Shown here one piece after another: positions 1 through 9,362 of a stretch of 64,000 nucleotides of DNA. This DNA is from Sporosarcina sp. JAI121. Its GTDB lineage: Bacteria; Bacillota; Bacilli; Bacillales_A; Planococcaceae. Under the pieces are notes generated by a model. That model did not search any database. It had not been told where the DNA came from and saw only the letters and a program-made list of their open reading frames with translations. The position numbers and the translations under genes were made by a program. Position 1 is the first letter of the stretch, and each line of letters opens with the position of its first letter. The stretch is from assembly GCF_013408665.1 (NCBI RefSeq), contig NZ_JACCCL010000001.1, positions 1,069,136-1,133,135 on the forward strand, written 5' to 3'.

Positions 1-7
1 TGACCAT

Positions 8-1006
8 ATGTCAGGGGATATTTTATCCCAAAATGAGATCGACGCATTATTATCTGCGATTTCAACAGGGGAAATGTCTGCAGAAGACATGAAAAAGGAA
101 GACGAGACCCGGAAAGTCAAAGTGTATGACTTTAAACGTGCTCTACGATTTTCCAAAGATCAAATTCGCAGTTTAACAAGGATACATGAAAATTTTGCTA
201 GATTGCTGACGACATATTTTTCAGCACAGTTACGAACGTACGTCCAAATCAATGTGGCATCGGTCGATCAGATCCCATTTGAGGAATTTATCCGTTCCAT
301 TCCAAATATGACGTTAATTAATATCTTTGAAGTACCGCCTTTGGAAGGTAACATCCTGATGGAAGTAAATCCGAACATTGCTTATACGATGCTTGACCGC
401 CTAATGGGAGGAGTGGGAGCAAGCCCGGGGAAAGTCGATAATTTGACGGAGATCGAGTTAAAAATCATGACTAACTTATTTGAGCGTTCCTTCGATAATC
501 TACGGGAAGCGTGGTCCGGAATCATTGATATTGATCCATTCCTGACAGAGATGGAAGTGAATCCTCAGTTCCTTCAGATGATATCGCCGAATGAAACGGT
601 TGTAGTCATTTCCTTTAATATCGTGATCGGTGAATCAAGCGGGATGATCAACATTTGTATTCCGCACGTTGTTCTCGAACCGATCGTACCCAATTTGTCG
701 GTCCGTTATTGGATGCAGACAAATAAAAAAGAACCGTCGCCAGAGCAAAGTGCAATTCTTGAAAAAAGGTTAAAAAAAGCCCCGTTGTCGGTCATCGCTG
801 AACTTGGCAATGGAAAGATGACGATTGAGGATTTTCTTTACCTTCAAAAGGGGGATGTCATCAAGCTTGATAGTAAAATTGAGGATCCGCTTATCATCAA
901 AATCGGCGATATGCCGAAATTCACCGCACAGCCCGGCCATTTGAAAAACCGGATGGCTGTACAGATAATAGATACAGAGATTGGAGGGGATGAAGATGAT
1001 GAGTGA
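8..1006 (+). CDS. fliM: Flagellar motor switch protein FliM
   Basis: FliM builds the C-ring with FliG and FliY and receives the chemotaxis signal by binding phosphorylated CheY at its N-terminus. The 332-residue length is normal. The N-terminal LSQNEIDALLSAI segment is the conserved CheY-P binding helix, a CheC-like middle domain follows, and the C-terminal ~80 residues form a SpoA (FliN-like) domain. The ATG is only eight bases into the window, so its ribosome binding site cannot be judged. The end overlaps the start of fliY. Known role comes from the family; the identity is clear from sequence and from the following fla/che genes. Confidence 0.97.
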   Translation: MSGDILSQNEIDALLSAISTGEMSAEDMKKEDETRKVKVYDFKRALRFSKDQIRSLTRIHENFARLLTTYFSAQLRTYVQINVASVDQIPFEEFIRSIPNMTLINIFEVPPLEGNILMEVNPNIAYTMLDRLMGGVGASPGKVDNLTEIELKIMTNLFERSFDNLREAWSGIIDIDPFLTEMEVNPQFLQMISPNETVVVISFNIVIGESSGMINICIPHVVLEPIVPNLSVRYWMQTNKKEPSPEQSAILEKRLKKAPLSVIAELGNGKMTIEDFLYLQKGDVIKLDSKIEDPLIIKIGDMPKFTAQPGHLKNRMAVQIIDTEIGGDEDDE

Positions 1007-2198
1007 TAATATCCTTTCGCAGGAAGAAATAGAAGCATTATTACGCGGGGAACCGTTGCCGAGTAGTGAAGTAGAGGAATCGACAAAAAAGATTTTAGCG
1101 ACGGAAGATTATTTGGACGCAATGGAACAGGATGCGCTCGGTGAAATCGGCAATATATCATTCGGCAGTTCAGCGACGGCATTGTCATCGCTGCTTGGTC
1201 AAAAAGTTGATATAACGACACCAACCATCTCGGTTGTTGATAAGGAAACGTTAGAAGAAGAATTCATCCATCCGTATGTTGCCGTTAAAGTGGACTACAC
1301 AGTAGGGCTTAGCGGGATGAATCTACTCGTTATCAAACAAAGTGACGCGGCTATCATTGCGGATCTCATGTTGGGAGGCGATGGTTCGGAACCGAATATG
1401 GACCTAGGTGAAATCCATTTGAGTGCAGTTCAAGAAGCGATGAATCAAATGATGGGTTCAGCGGCGACTTCAATGTCGACATTATTCAATAAAAAAGTTG
1501 ATATTTCGCCTCCTTCAATCGACCTGGTGGATATTTTGGGAAATAAGGGGCGTGAACTTATTCCCGAAGACGATTTATTGATAAAAGTGTCATTTACTCT
1601 AAAGGTCGGTGATTTGATTGATTCGAATATCATGCAATTGCTGCCTCTTGGATTTGGGAAGAAATTAGTAGCCTCCCTTATCGGAGGGGACGTGGAAGAG
1701 GAGACTGCTGCGGTTGCGGAGATGGCACCGCCAAAAGTACAGCAGCCTTCTCCTAGAGAACAGCAACCGGAACAGCAACAATCTTATGGACATGAGGTCT
1801 CTTCTCAAGGGATGCAGCAGTACGCCAATGAACCGCCTGTGCAACACCAGATGCCAATGCGTCCTCAACAGCCACAAGTGCAAGTTCAGCAGGCACAGTT
1901 CGCAAGTTTTGAAAGTCCGACTTTGAACCAATCCGAAGCGAATAATTTGAATATGCTTCTTGATATTCCATTGCAAGTAACGGTCGAGCTTGGAAGAACA
2001 AATCGTTCGGTCAAGGAAATTTTGGAGATGTCGAGCGGTTCTATTATTGAACTGGACAAACTTGCAGGTGAACCGGTTGATATATTGGTGAACAACCGCC
2101 ATATTGCAAAAGGAGAAGTTGTCGTTATCGACGAAAACTTCGGTGTTAGGATCACGGATATATTAAGCCGAACAGAACGTTTGAACAATTTAAGATAA
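996..2198 (+). CDS. fliY: Flagellar motor switch phosphatase FliY
   Basis: FliY is the Gram-positive C-ring protein that combines a CheC-type CheY-P phosphatase with a FliN domain. The 400-residue protein begins with an FliM-like motif (ILSQEEIEALL). Two phosphatase motifs with the E..N pair are visible (EIGNISFG and VQEAMNQMMG), then a Gln/Pro-rich linker near residues 240-310, then a SpoA domain (LLDIPLQVTVELG onward). I chose ATG 996 because GGAGGGG at 983-989 sits about 7 nt upstream; ATG 999 is equally possible and an upstream TTG/ATG (981/990) is too close to the SD. It overlaps fliM by 11 nt, suggesting coupled translation. Confidence 0.95.
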   Translation: MMSDNILSQEEIEALLRGEPLPSSEVEESTKKILATEDYLDAMEQDALGEIGNISFGSSATALSSLLGQKVDITTPTISVVDKETLEEEFIHPYVAVKVDYTVGLSGMNLLVIKQSDAAIIADLMLGGDGSEPNMDLGEIHLSAVQEAMNQMMGSAATSMSTLFNKKVDISPPSIDLVDILGNKGRELIPEDDLLIKVSFTLKVGDLIDSNIMQLLPLGFGKKLVASLIGGDVEEETAAVAEMAPPKVQQPSPREQQPEQQQSYGHEVSSQGMQQYANEPPVQHQMPMRPQQPQVQVQQAQFASFESPTLNQSEANNLNMLLDIPLQVTVELGRTNRSVKEILEMSSGSIIELDKLAGEPVDILVNNRHIAKGEVVVIDENFGVRITDILSRTERLNNLR

Positions 2199-2217
2199 CT
2201 AACGGGGGGTAATGGAA

Positions 2218-2580
2218 ATGGGTAAACGTATATTAATAGTGGATGACGCAGCTTTTATGCGTATGATGATTAAAGATATTTTGACGAAAAATAATTTTGA
2301 AGTTGTTGGTGAAGCGGCGGATGGTGCACAAGCTGTTGAGAAATATATGGAACTAAAACCGGATCTCGTGACGATGGATATCACGATGCCGGAAATGGAT
2401 GGTATTACTGCATTAAAAACGATTAAAGAAAAAGACCCATCGGCTTTAGTTATCATGTGTTCCGCAATGGGGCAACAAGGAATGGTAATCGATGCAATTC
2501 AAGCAGGAGCGAAAGATTTCATCGTCAAACCGTTCCAAGCAGACCGTGTCGTTGAAGCTATTGAAAAAGCATTAGGATAA
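2218..2580 (+). CDS. cheY: Chemotaxis response regulator CheY
   Basis: CheY is the single-domain receiver that, when phosphorylated by CheA, binds the FliM/FliY switch. The 120-residue protein has the acidic pair D9/D10, phosphoacceptor D54 (in VTMDITMPEMDG), S82 and K104 (FIVKPF). ATG 2218 lies 8 nt after a GGGGGG SD (2204-2209); an in-frame ATG at 2212 is only 2 nt away and less likely. It sits between fliY and fliO, as in B. subtilis. Confidence 0.97.
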   Translation: MGKRILIVDDAAFMRMMIKDILTKNNFEVVGEAADGAQAVEKYMELKPDLVTMDITMPEMDGITALKTIKEKDPSALVIMCSAMGQQGMVIDAIQAGAKDFIVKPFQADRVVEAIEKALG

Positions 2581-2587
2581 TCGAGGG

Positions 2588-3280
2588 ATGAATTCATTGT
2601 TTTTACACAAGTACTTATCGGCTTTTCTTTTATTCATTCTCATCGCATGTCAATTTCCATATACATCCGTTTCTGCAGACACAGAGCTTGATCCGAATAA
2701 GCCTGTGTCTGAGTTGTTCAACAGAGATAAGGAAATGGAACCGGAAAAAGATGCTGATGTTCCAGCTGCCGACCCTGCAACCGAAGAGCCTGCTGTCGGT
2801 TCCTCAGCGGGGGATTACATAAAAACATTATTTGCATTGATTTTTGTCATTGGATTATTATTCGGACTTTTAAAATTCGTCAATCGAAAAAACAGACTTT
2901 ATGATAAGAGTCGCTACATGAAAAATATGGGAGGCATCTCCCTTGGGCAGCATAAATCCATCCAATTGGTTGTTGTCGGTGAATCGTATTATCTGATTGG
3001 TGTCGGTGATGATATCCGTATGTTGAAAGAGATAACTGACTCGGAGGAAATCGATAAACTCGTTGAATTTTATGAGGGCGATAGCGTGGAGTCTCCGGCT
3101 GGAATGCTCAATCGAATCGTAGCCAAAGTGACTAGTAAATCAAAAAACAACCCGTACGAAAAAACGGAAGAGACAACTGATTTCAGCAATATGTTCAAAT
3201 CAAGGCTTGAGGAGATGAAAGAGGAGAGGAAACGGCATATCGGCCGCTTGACAGAAAAGGAGCGCAACCGAGATGAATGA
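2588..3280 (+). CDS. fliO: Flagellar biosynthesis protein FliO (FliZ)
   Basis: FliO is a membrane protein that assists assembly of the FliP ring of the flagellar export gate. The 230-residue sequence has an N-terminal signal-like hydrophobic stretch (residues ~10-30), an acidic Pro/Glu-rich extracytoplasmic linker, one membrane segment near residues 79-97, then a basic cytoplasmic domain. A LIAC motif at residues 18-21 fits a lipobox, while SVSA-D at about residue 30 fits signal peptidase I; which is used cannot be decided here. It starts 7 nt after cheY with a GAGGG SD and overlaps fliP by 8 nt. Confidence 0.88.
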   Translation: MNSLFLHKYLSAFLLFILIACQFPYTSVSADTELDPNKPVSELFNRDKEMEPEKDADVPAADPATEEPAVGSSAGDYIKTLFALIFVIGLLFGLLKFVNRKNRLYDKSRYMKNMGGISLGQHKSIQLVVVGESYYLIGVGDDIRMLKEITDSEEIDKLVEFYEGDSVESPAGMLNRIVAKVTSKSKNNPYEKTEETTDFSNMFKSRLEEMKEERKRHIGRLTEKERNRDE

Positions 3281-3938
3281 AATTACCCAGTTTTTTTCGG
3301 ATAGTGATCCGTCCAATGTATCGACATCCATCAAAATGATGTTACTTCTGACGGTTCTTTCTCTTGCGCCCGCCATTCTGATTCTAATGACTTCGTTTGC
3401 AAGGATCATTATCGTTCTTTCCTTCGTCAGAACGGCGCTTGCGACGCAGCAGATGCCTCCAAACCAGGTTCTTGTCGGACTCGCATTATTTCTCACATTT
3501 TTCATTATGGCGCCGACATTTCAGCAAGTGAATGAACAGGCACTTACACCATTATTCGCAGAAGAGATTACACTCGATGAAGCTTATGATAAGGCGAGTA
3601 TGCCGTTTAAAGAATTCATGAGCAAACATACCCGCCAGAAAGATTTAGAGTTATTCCTCAGATACAATAAAGCGGAGAGACCCGAATCACTTGAAGATAT
3701 CTCGCTAACGATGCTCGTTCCGGCATTCGCACTGAGTGAAATAAAGACGGCATTCCAAATGGGTTTCATGATATTCATTCCCTTCCTGGTCATCGATATG
3801 ATTGTAGCGAGTATTCTGATGTCCATGGGGATGATGATGTTACCGCCGGTCATGATTTCACTGCCGTTTAAAATATTGCTCTTCGTCCTCGTTGATGGAT
3901 GGTATCTCATTATCAAATCATTGCTGCAAAGTTTTTAG
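3273..3938 (+). CDS. fliP: Flagellar type III export gate protein FliP
   Basis: FliP forms the core of the export-gate channel with FliQ and FliR in the cytoplasmic membrane. The 221-residue protein has the conserved N-terminal membrane block ([20 protein letters not shown]) and the family motif [17 protein letters not shown] short periplasmic segment with many charged residues follows, then two C-terminal membrane helices. It overlaps the end of fliO and is followed by fliQ after 11 nt. Confidence 0.97.
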   Translation: MNEITQFFSDSDPSNVSTSIKMMLLLTVLSLAPAILILMTSFARIIIVLSFVRTALATQQMPPNQVLVGLALFLTFFIMAPTFQQVNEQALTPLFAEEITLDEAYDKASMPFKEFMSKHTRQKDLELFLRYNKAERPESLEDISLTMLVPAFALSEIKTAFQMGFMIFIPFLVIDMIVASILMSMGMMMLPPVMISLPFKILLFVLVDGWYLIIKSLLQSF

Positions 3939-3949
3939 GAGGGTTTTGA

Positions 3950-4219
3950 ATGACGCAGGAAACAATCGTAGCGATAGCTGAGCGTGCAATCTGGGTCATT
4001 CTATTGACTTCCGGCCCACTCCTTATCCTTGCATTAGTAACTGGACTTGCAGTCAGTATCTTTCAGGCAACAACACAAATTCAGGAGCAGACACTGGCAT
4101 TTGTGCCTAAAATCGTTGCTGTATTGGTGGGAATTGTATTCTTCGGTCCATGGATGCTAGCGAAAGTGACATCGTTCGCTTCTGATATTTTTGAGAACTT
4201 GGGCAGGTATGTCGGGTGA
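3950..4219 (+). CDS. fliQ: Flagellar type III export gate protein FliQ
   Basis: FliQ is the small two-helix subunit that packs around FliP/FliR in the export gate. The 89-residue length is typical, with hydrophobic segments at about residues 15-40 and 50-75 and the family motif SIFQATTQIQEQTL between them. AGGAGGG lies a few bases before the ATG. It overlaps fliR. Confidence 0.96.
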   Translation: MTQETIVAIAERAIWVILLTSGPLLILALVTGLAVSIFQATTQIQEQTLAFVPKIVAVLVGIVFFGPWMLAKVTSFASDIFENLGRYVG

Positions 4220-4223
4220 TGAA

Positions 4224-5000
4224 ATGGAAGAGTTAATACCTTCACTCGCCGCATATCTACTTGTCCTGACTCGGGTCACTTCTTTTTTTGTAACACTTCC
4301 ATTGTTCTCTTACAGGACGATACCAGCAACTCATCGCGTCGTATTCGGTGCTCTGCTTGCCTGGATGATGGTTTATACGCTGGACATGCCTGACCTTGAG
4401 ATTGACGGGGCATACCTATTGCTCGTTGTAAAAGAGGCAATGACAGGGTTATTCATTGGAATACTTGCGTTCATCGTTATGTCCGCTATCCAGATTGCGG
4501 GCGGATTCATTGATTTTCAGATGGGGTTTGCCATTGCGAACGTCATTGACCCGCAAACGGGAGCACAATCACCGCTTCTTGGCCAATTCTTCAACTCGCT
4601 TGCCATTCTACTATTGCTCGCATTGAACGGACACCATATGTTGCTGGACGGTATTTATTATAGCTATCAATTCATCCCGGTGGATCAACTTTGGCCCGCA
4701 TTCGGTGAGGAACGTCTGGCGGAATTTGTGATAAAGACATTTGCAACGTCATTTGCAATCGCATTTCAAATGTCGATACCTGTAGTAGCGACGTTGTTCC
4801 TCGTCGATTTGGCACTTGGAATTACCGCAAGAGCAGTGCCGCAATTGAATATTTTCGTTGTCGGATTCCCGATTAAAATCGGTGTCAGTTTCATAGTGTT
4901 ATTCATTATGATGGGTGTCATGATCCAAATGATGAAGAAATTGTTTGAAGTGATGATAATCGGAATGAGGGACCTGATGATAATTTTAGGAGGTGGCTGA
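4224..5000 (+). CDS. fliR: Flagellar type III export gate protein FliR
   Basis: FliR completes the FliPQR export gate and contacts FlhB. About six to seven hydrophobic segments are visible, with the conserved QIAGGFIDFQMGFAIANVIDP region in the middle. I chose ATG 4224, which gives 258 residues, the usual length, with GGGTGA upstream; an in-frame ATG at 4209 would add five residues and overlap fliQ. Start confidence is moderate. The gene is followed by flhB after a single intervening base. Confidence 0.93.
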   Translation: MEELIPSLAAYLLVLTRVTSFFVTLPLFSYRTIPATHRVVFGALLAWMMVYTLDMPDLEIDGAYLLLVVKEAMTGLFIGILAFIVMSAIQIAGGFIDFQMGFAIANVIDPQTGAQSPLLGQFFNSLAILLLLALNGHHMLLDGIYYSYQFIPVDQLWPAFGEERLAEFVIKTFATSFAIAFQMSIPVVATLFLVDLALGITARAVPQLNIFVVGFPIKIGVSFIVLFIMMGVMIQMMKKLFEVMIIGMRDLMIILGGG

Positions 5001-5001
5001 C

Positions 5002-6084
5002 ATGATGATACGGCTTGATCTGCAATTTTTCGCGGGGGAAAAGACTGAAAAAGCCACCCCTAAAAAGCGCCAAGATTCCCGGAAGAAAGGTCAAGTCCTA
5101 AAAAGCCAGGACGTTACGAGTGCAATTCTCCTACTTTCCGTGTTCCTGTTCCTGTTCTTCGCCGCGGGACTCATGAGGGACCGCTTTTTCGTGTTTTTCA
5201 ATGAGGCGTTCACAGAATACGTCACACTGCCTATTTTGGATGAGAATCAGACAATGCTGATTTACAATGATGTCATGATTCAAATGGCGTTCATTCTTTT
5301 GCCTATCATGCTGATCGCGGTCGTCGCAGGAATAGCAGGAAATCTGTTCCAATTTGGCTTACTCCTTACTGGGGAACCTTTAAAATTCGACTTGAAAAAA
5401 ATTGATCCGATCAAAGGACTTAAACGCATTTTTTCCATTCGCGCCATTATTGAATTAATGAAATCCTTATTGAAAATTTCATTTATCGGAACGGTCACAA
5501 CCATGATCATCATGGCGAATATCGACAAAGTACTCGGACTGGCATTTAAAAGTCCGTGGGATACGTTGACAACCGTGGGACAACTCACCGCTTTGATGGG
5601 AATCACGGCTGCGTTCGTCTTATTGTTCATTTCCATTCTCGATTTTATGTACCAGAAATTTGACTATGAAAAAAATCTCCGCATGTCCAAACAGGATATC
5701 AAGGATGAACATAAAAACTCTGAAGGGGATCCCATCATTAAATCCCGTATTAAGCAACGTCAGCGGGAAATGGCAATGAGACGCATGATGCAGGAAGTGC
5801 CTGATGCGGACGTCGTCATCACGAATCCCACCCATTATGCGATTGCATTGAAGTATAAGGATGGGGATATGGACGCTCCGATTGTCGTGGCGAAAGGCGT
5901 CGATTTCATCGCCCAAAAGATAAAATTGATCGCTGGTGAAAACGACATCGTCATGGTGGAGAATCGGCCGCTTGCCAGGTCACTCTATGAAGATGTTGAA
6001 ATAGGTGGCAGGATTCCCGAAGAGTTCTTCAAAGCGATAGCCGAAATATTGGCATATGTGTACAGAATTCAGCGCAAAATCTGA
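5002..6084 (+). CDS. flhB: Flagellar export gate / substrate switch protein FlhB
   Basis: FlhB controls the switch from rod/hook to filament export and undergoes autocleavage in its cytoplasmic domain. The 360-residue protein has the LDLQFFAGEKTEKATPKKR N-terminus, four membrane segments, and the autocleavage motif NPTH (in VVITNPTHYAIALKY) near residue 275. ATG 5002 is 8 nt from AGGAGG (4988-4993); the longer ORF from GTG 4993 begins within the SD and is rejected. It starts one base after the fliR stop. A 135-nt gap with hairpins separates it from flhA. Confidence 0.96.
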   Translation: MMIRLDLQFFAGEKTEKATPKKRQDSRKKGQVLKSQDVTSAILLLSVFLFLFFAAGLMRDRFFVFFNEAFTEYVTLPILDENQTMLIYNDVMIQMAFILLPIMLIAVVAGIAGNLFQFGLLLTGEPLKFDLKKIDPIKGLKRIFSIRAIIELMKSLLKISFIGTVTTMIIMANIDKVLGLAFKSPWDTLTTVGQLTALMGITAAFVLLFISILDFMYQKFDYEKNLRMSKQDIKDEHKNSEGDPIIKSRIKQRQREMAMRRMMQEVPDADVVITNPTHYAIALKYKDGDMDAPIVVAKGVDFIAQKIKLIAGENDIVMVENRPLARSLYEDVEIGGRIPEEFFKAIAEILAYVYRIQRKI

Positions 6085-6095
6085 TTTGGCCAACG

Positions 6096-6121
6096 GGGAA
6101 GGAGGTAGTCCAATCCTTCCC
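6096..6121 (+). other. Hairpin in the flhB-flhA gap
   Basis: GGGAAGGA (6096-6103) and TCCTTCCC (6114-6121) form a perfect 8-bp stem with a 10-nt loop. No T-run follows, so it is not an evident intrinsic terminator; it could slow or process the fla/che message. Confidence 0.5.
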
Positions 6122-6158
6122 TGCTGCATACCTGCGTCCAGTAGGCACAAGCTCAATT

Positions 6159-6197
6159 CAAAATCTGGACGCAAATACGCATAGGCGTATTTGATTA
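6159..6197 (+). repeat. Dispersed 5'-UTR repeat, family C, copy 1
   Basis: This segment, beginning CAAAATCTGGACGC, holds the palindrome AAATACGC-ataG-GCGTATTT and ends in GATT. A copy with near-identical sequence lies at 30992-31030, and a shortened relative at 53003-53044. All three have the same orientation and stop about 20-30 nt before a start codon (here flhA at 6220). The sequence match is direct; the idea of a mobile or regulatory element is inference. Confidence 0.75.
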
Positions 6198-6219
6198 AAT
6201 ACAAGAAAGTAGGGATGAC

Positions 6220-8250
6220 ATGCAGTTCAAGGATATAGGAGTGCTCGCAGCGGTCATCATGATCGTTGCGATGCTTGTCATCCCGCTTCCGCCATGGCTT
6301 TTGAGTTTCTTGATTATTATAAACATTACACTTGGACTTTTAGTTCTATTAACGGCCATGAACATGCAGGAAGCGTTACAGTTTTCAATCTTCCCCACCT
6401 TACTCCTATTGCTTACGCTATTTCGGCTTGGACTCAATGTTTCAACAACAAGGGCGATTTTAGCGAATGGAGATGCGGGTGGAGTCGTTGAAACGTTCGG
6501 TACATTCGTTACGGGCGGTAATATCATCGTCGGTCTAGTTGTTTTCGTCATCCTGATTCTTATTCAATTCATCGTCATTACAAAAGGGGCGGAACGGGTA
6601 TCCGAGGTAGCAGCCCGTTTCACTCTGGACGCGATGCCGGGGAAGCAGATGAGTATCGATGCCGACTTGAACGCGGGTATGATTTCTGAAACGGAAGCTC
6701 GTACGAGACGGGAAAAGGTTAGTAATGAAGCCGACTTTTACGGAGCCATGGATGGAGCGACGAAATTCGTCAAAGGTGATGCAATTGCCGGTATTATCAT
6801 CGTTATTATCAACTTACTCGTCGGTATGATTATCGGCGTTGCTCAAATGGGGCTGCCTTTCGCGGAAGCGGCCGTGCTCTTTTCCCAATTGACTGTCGGT
6901 GACGGGATTGTATCGCAAATTCCGGCTTTGCTTATTTCGACTGCGACAGGTATTGTCGTGACACGTGCGGCGTCTAAAGGCAATCTTGGTTCCGATATTA
7001 CAATCCAGCTCCTTGGGCAGCCGAAACTGCTATATGTTGCAGCTGTTACGGTGCTATTGCTTGGATTGGTTACACCGATTAACGACATTCTTACAATTCC
7101 AATTGCGCTAGCGCTCGCTTTTGCCGCATTTGCAATGTCCAAAAAAGTCGTTGAAGATCCGGAAGAGTTGCTTGGGATGGAAGAGGATATAGAGACGGAA
7201 GGTTTGAAAAGTCCCGAAAATGTCGTCAATCTTCTCAATATCGATCCGATAGAATTTGAGTTCGGTTATGGGTTGATTCCGCTTGTCGATGCAACGCAAG
7301 GCGGCGATTTGCTAGACCGGGTTGTTATGATTCGCAGGCAGCTGGCAATTGAACTGGGCCTTGTCATCCCGGTTGTCCGTATCAGGGACAATATCCAGCT
7401 GCAGCCGAATGAATATAGAATCAAGATTAAGGGAAGTGAAATGGCAAGAGGGGAATTGTTACTGGACCACTACTTGGCAATGAGTCCGGGCGGGGATGAT
7501 TCCATTGAAGGCATCGATACTATAGAGCCGTCATTCGGTCTGCCCGCCAAATGGATTACAGAAGACGCGAAAGAAGATGCCGAAATCCTCGGGTACACGG
7601 TCGTCGATCCGCCAAGTGTCGTCTCGACGCATCTGACAGAAGTGATTCGTGCAAATGCAGCAGATTTGATCGGCCGCCAGGAAACGAAACAACTTGTCGA
7701 TCACGTCCGTGAAACATTCCCGATTCTTGTGGATGAACTGACGCCAACTCCATTGTCGATTGGTGAAATTCAAAAAGTGCTTGCGAAATTGCTTAATGAG
7801 CATGTTTCAGTCCGGAATTTACCCATCATTTTTGAAACGCTTGCGGATTATTCGAAATATACATCAGATGTTGATGTCTTGACCGAATATGTCCGACAGG
7901 CCCTTGCAAGGCAAATTACAAATCAGTACGCGGCAGCCGGTCAATCGCTGAAAGTGCTGACCGTATCGGGTAAGGTCGAGAAAATGATCGCTGATAATGT
8001 ACAGCAGACGGAACAAGGCAACTATTTATCAATCGATCCGCAGCATTCACAGGATATACTTGAGTCGATTGCGGGGGAAGTGGAGCGCGTCGCATTGATG
8101 GATCAATCACCTGTCGTTCTTTGTACGCCAGCGATCCGGATGTATTTGAGACAAATTACAGAACGCTACTTTCCGCAGATTCCAGTGTTGTCTTACAATG
8201 AGCTTGAATCTTCGATTGAAGTCCAAAGTGTCGGGGTGGTGGATATCTGA
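6220..8250 (+). CDS. flhA: Flagellar type III export protein FlhA
   Basis: FlhA is the large export-gate subunit that docks chaperone-substrate complexes and uses the proton motive force. The 676-residue protein has about eight N-terminal membrane helices, then the FHIPEP signature (ARFTLDAMPGKQMSIDADL), then a ~350-residue cytoplasmic domain. The ATG follows AGGGATGA. The last base of the stop codon is the first base of the flhF start, so translation is likely coupled. Confidence 0.97.
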   Translation: MQFKDIGVLAAVIMIVAMLVIPLPPWLLSFLIIINITLGLLVLLTAMNMQEALQFSIFPTLLLLLTLFRLGLNVSTTRAILANGDAGGVVETFGTFVTGGNIIVGLVVFVILILIQFIVITKGAERVSEVAARFTLDAMPGKQMSIDADLNAGMISETEARTRREKVSNEADFYGAMDGATKFVKGDAIAGIIIVIINLLVGMIIGVAQMGLPFAEAAVLFSQLTVGDGIVSQIPALLISTATGIVVTRAASKGNLGSDITIQLLGQPKLLYVAAVTVLLLGLVTPINDILTIPIALALAFAAFAMSKKVVEDPEELLGMEEDIETEGLKSPENVVNLLNIDPIEFEFGYGLIPLVDATQGGDLLDRVVMIRRQLAIELGLVIPVVRIRDNIQLQPNEYRIKIKGSEMARGELLLDHYLAMSPGGDDSIEGIDTIEPSFGLPAKWITEDAKEDAEILGYTVVDPPSVVSTHLTEVIRANAADLIGRQETKQLVDHVRETFPILVDELTPTPLSIGEIQKVLAKLLNEHVSVRNLPIIFETLADYSKYTSDVDVLTEYVRQALARQITNQYAAAGQSLKVLTVSGKVEKMIADNVQQTEQGNYLSIDPQHSQDILESIAGEVERVALMDQSPVVLCTPAIRMYLRQITERYFPQIPVLSYNELESSIEVQSVGVVDI

Positions 8251-9362
8251 TGAAAATGAAAAAATATACGGCTGAAACGATGGTGGAAGCCATGAAAAAA
8301 GTGCGCCTGGATTTTGGCGATGATGCGATAATCCTTAGTTCGAATGTCGTCAAATCGAAAGGGTATCTCGGATTCTTTAAGAAGAAGTCCGTAGAAGTGG
8401 TAGCAGGATTTGACGAACCATTCGCGAAGGTGGAGGAAGCGGTTCCTCCACTTCTTTCATCACAGCCAACAAGAGATGACAGTATTTCTGTGGAGATGAA
8501 AAAGGAAATGACTGAAATGAAGAAGCTGTTGAAAGATATGCAGCAAGCATCTATTCATTCACAATTCCCTGATGAAATGAAGCCTTTGCTTACCCATCTT
8601 CATAATCAAGGTCTGTCCGAAAAGTCCATTACACAAATAGGTGAAAGTCTTTTTAAACGAATGAAAGGCGAGAGAAAAGAATTTACTGCCGAGGAACAGC
8701 AGTTGATGACTAGGCAGTTTCTTGAGCAGGAAATGGCGAATTTGCCGTTCGGTGGTATCTCTTTCAACAAAAAATATGTTAACGTGCTTGGACCGACTGG
8801 CGTCGGTAAAACGACCACGATTGCAAAGATTGCTGCCCGGGCACTTCTGGAAAAAAAGAAGAAAATCGGTTTTATTACTACAGATACATATCGGATAGCG
8901 GCAATTGAGCAGCTCCGGACATATGCAAACTTATTGCAGGCACCTGTGGAAGTGGCTTATAACAAGAGGGATTTCGAAAAAGCGATTGAAAAACTGAAGG
9001 ATTTGGATCTAATTTTCATTGACACTGCAGGTCGGAACTACAAAGAGGCAAAGTTTGTGGAAGACTTGACGCAACTCATCGATTTTTCACTGGAAATGGA
9101 ATCCTATCTCGTCCTGTCCATGACTTCAAAAGAAGCTGATATGAGAACGATTGTGGATCAGTTCAATAAGTTCCCGATAGAAAAATTCATTTTTACGAAA
9201 ATGGATGAAACCGGATCGATTGGACCTCTATTTAATCTGATGAAGGACTATGGTATTGGAACCGCCTATTACACGGATGGGCAGGAAGTGCCGGAAGATA
9301 TTACTGAAGCGGATCGTATGAAACTAATAACTTTGTTATTAAAGGGTGCTCCTGATGCGTGA
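8250..9362 (+). CDS. flhF: Flagellar biosynthesis SRP-like GTPase FlhF
   Basis: FlhF is the SRP-family GTPase that sets the position and number of flagella, regulated by FlhG. The N-terminal ~130 residues are a charged, poorly conserved B domain; an N-domain and a G-domain follow with G1 GPTGVGKTTTIAKIA (near residues 175-190), DTAGRN as G3 and TKMDE as G4. The 370-residue length is normal. It overlaps flhA by one base and flhG by 8 nt. Confidence 0.95.
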   Translation: MKMKKYTAETMVEAMKKVRLDFGDDAIILSSNVVKSKGYLGFFKKKSVEVVAGFDEPFAKVEEAVPPLLSSQPTRDDSISVEMKKEMTEMKKLLKDMQQASIHSQFPDEMKPLLTHLHNQGLSEKSITQIGESLFKRMKGERKEFTAEEQQLMTRQFLEQEMANLPFGGISFNKKYVNVLGPTGVGKTTTIAKIAARALLEKKKKIGFITTDTYRIAAIEQLRTYANLLQAPVEVAYNKRDFEKAIEKLKDLDLIFIDTAGRNYKEAKFVEDLTQLIDFSLEMESYLVLSMTSKEADMRTIVDQFNKFPIEKFIFTKMDETGSIGPLFNLMKDYGIGTAYYTDGQEVPEDITEADRMKLITLLLKGAPDA

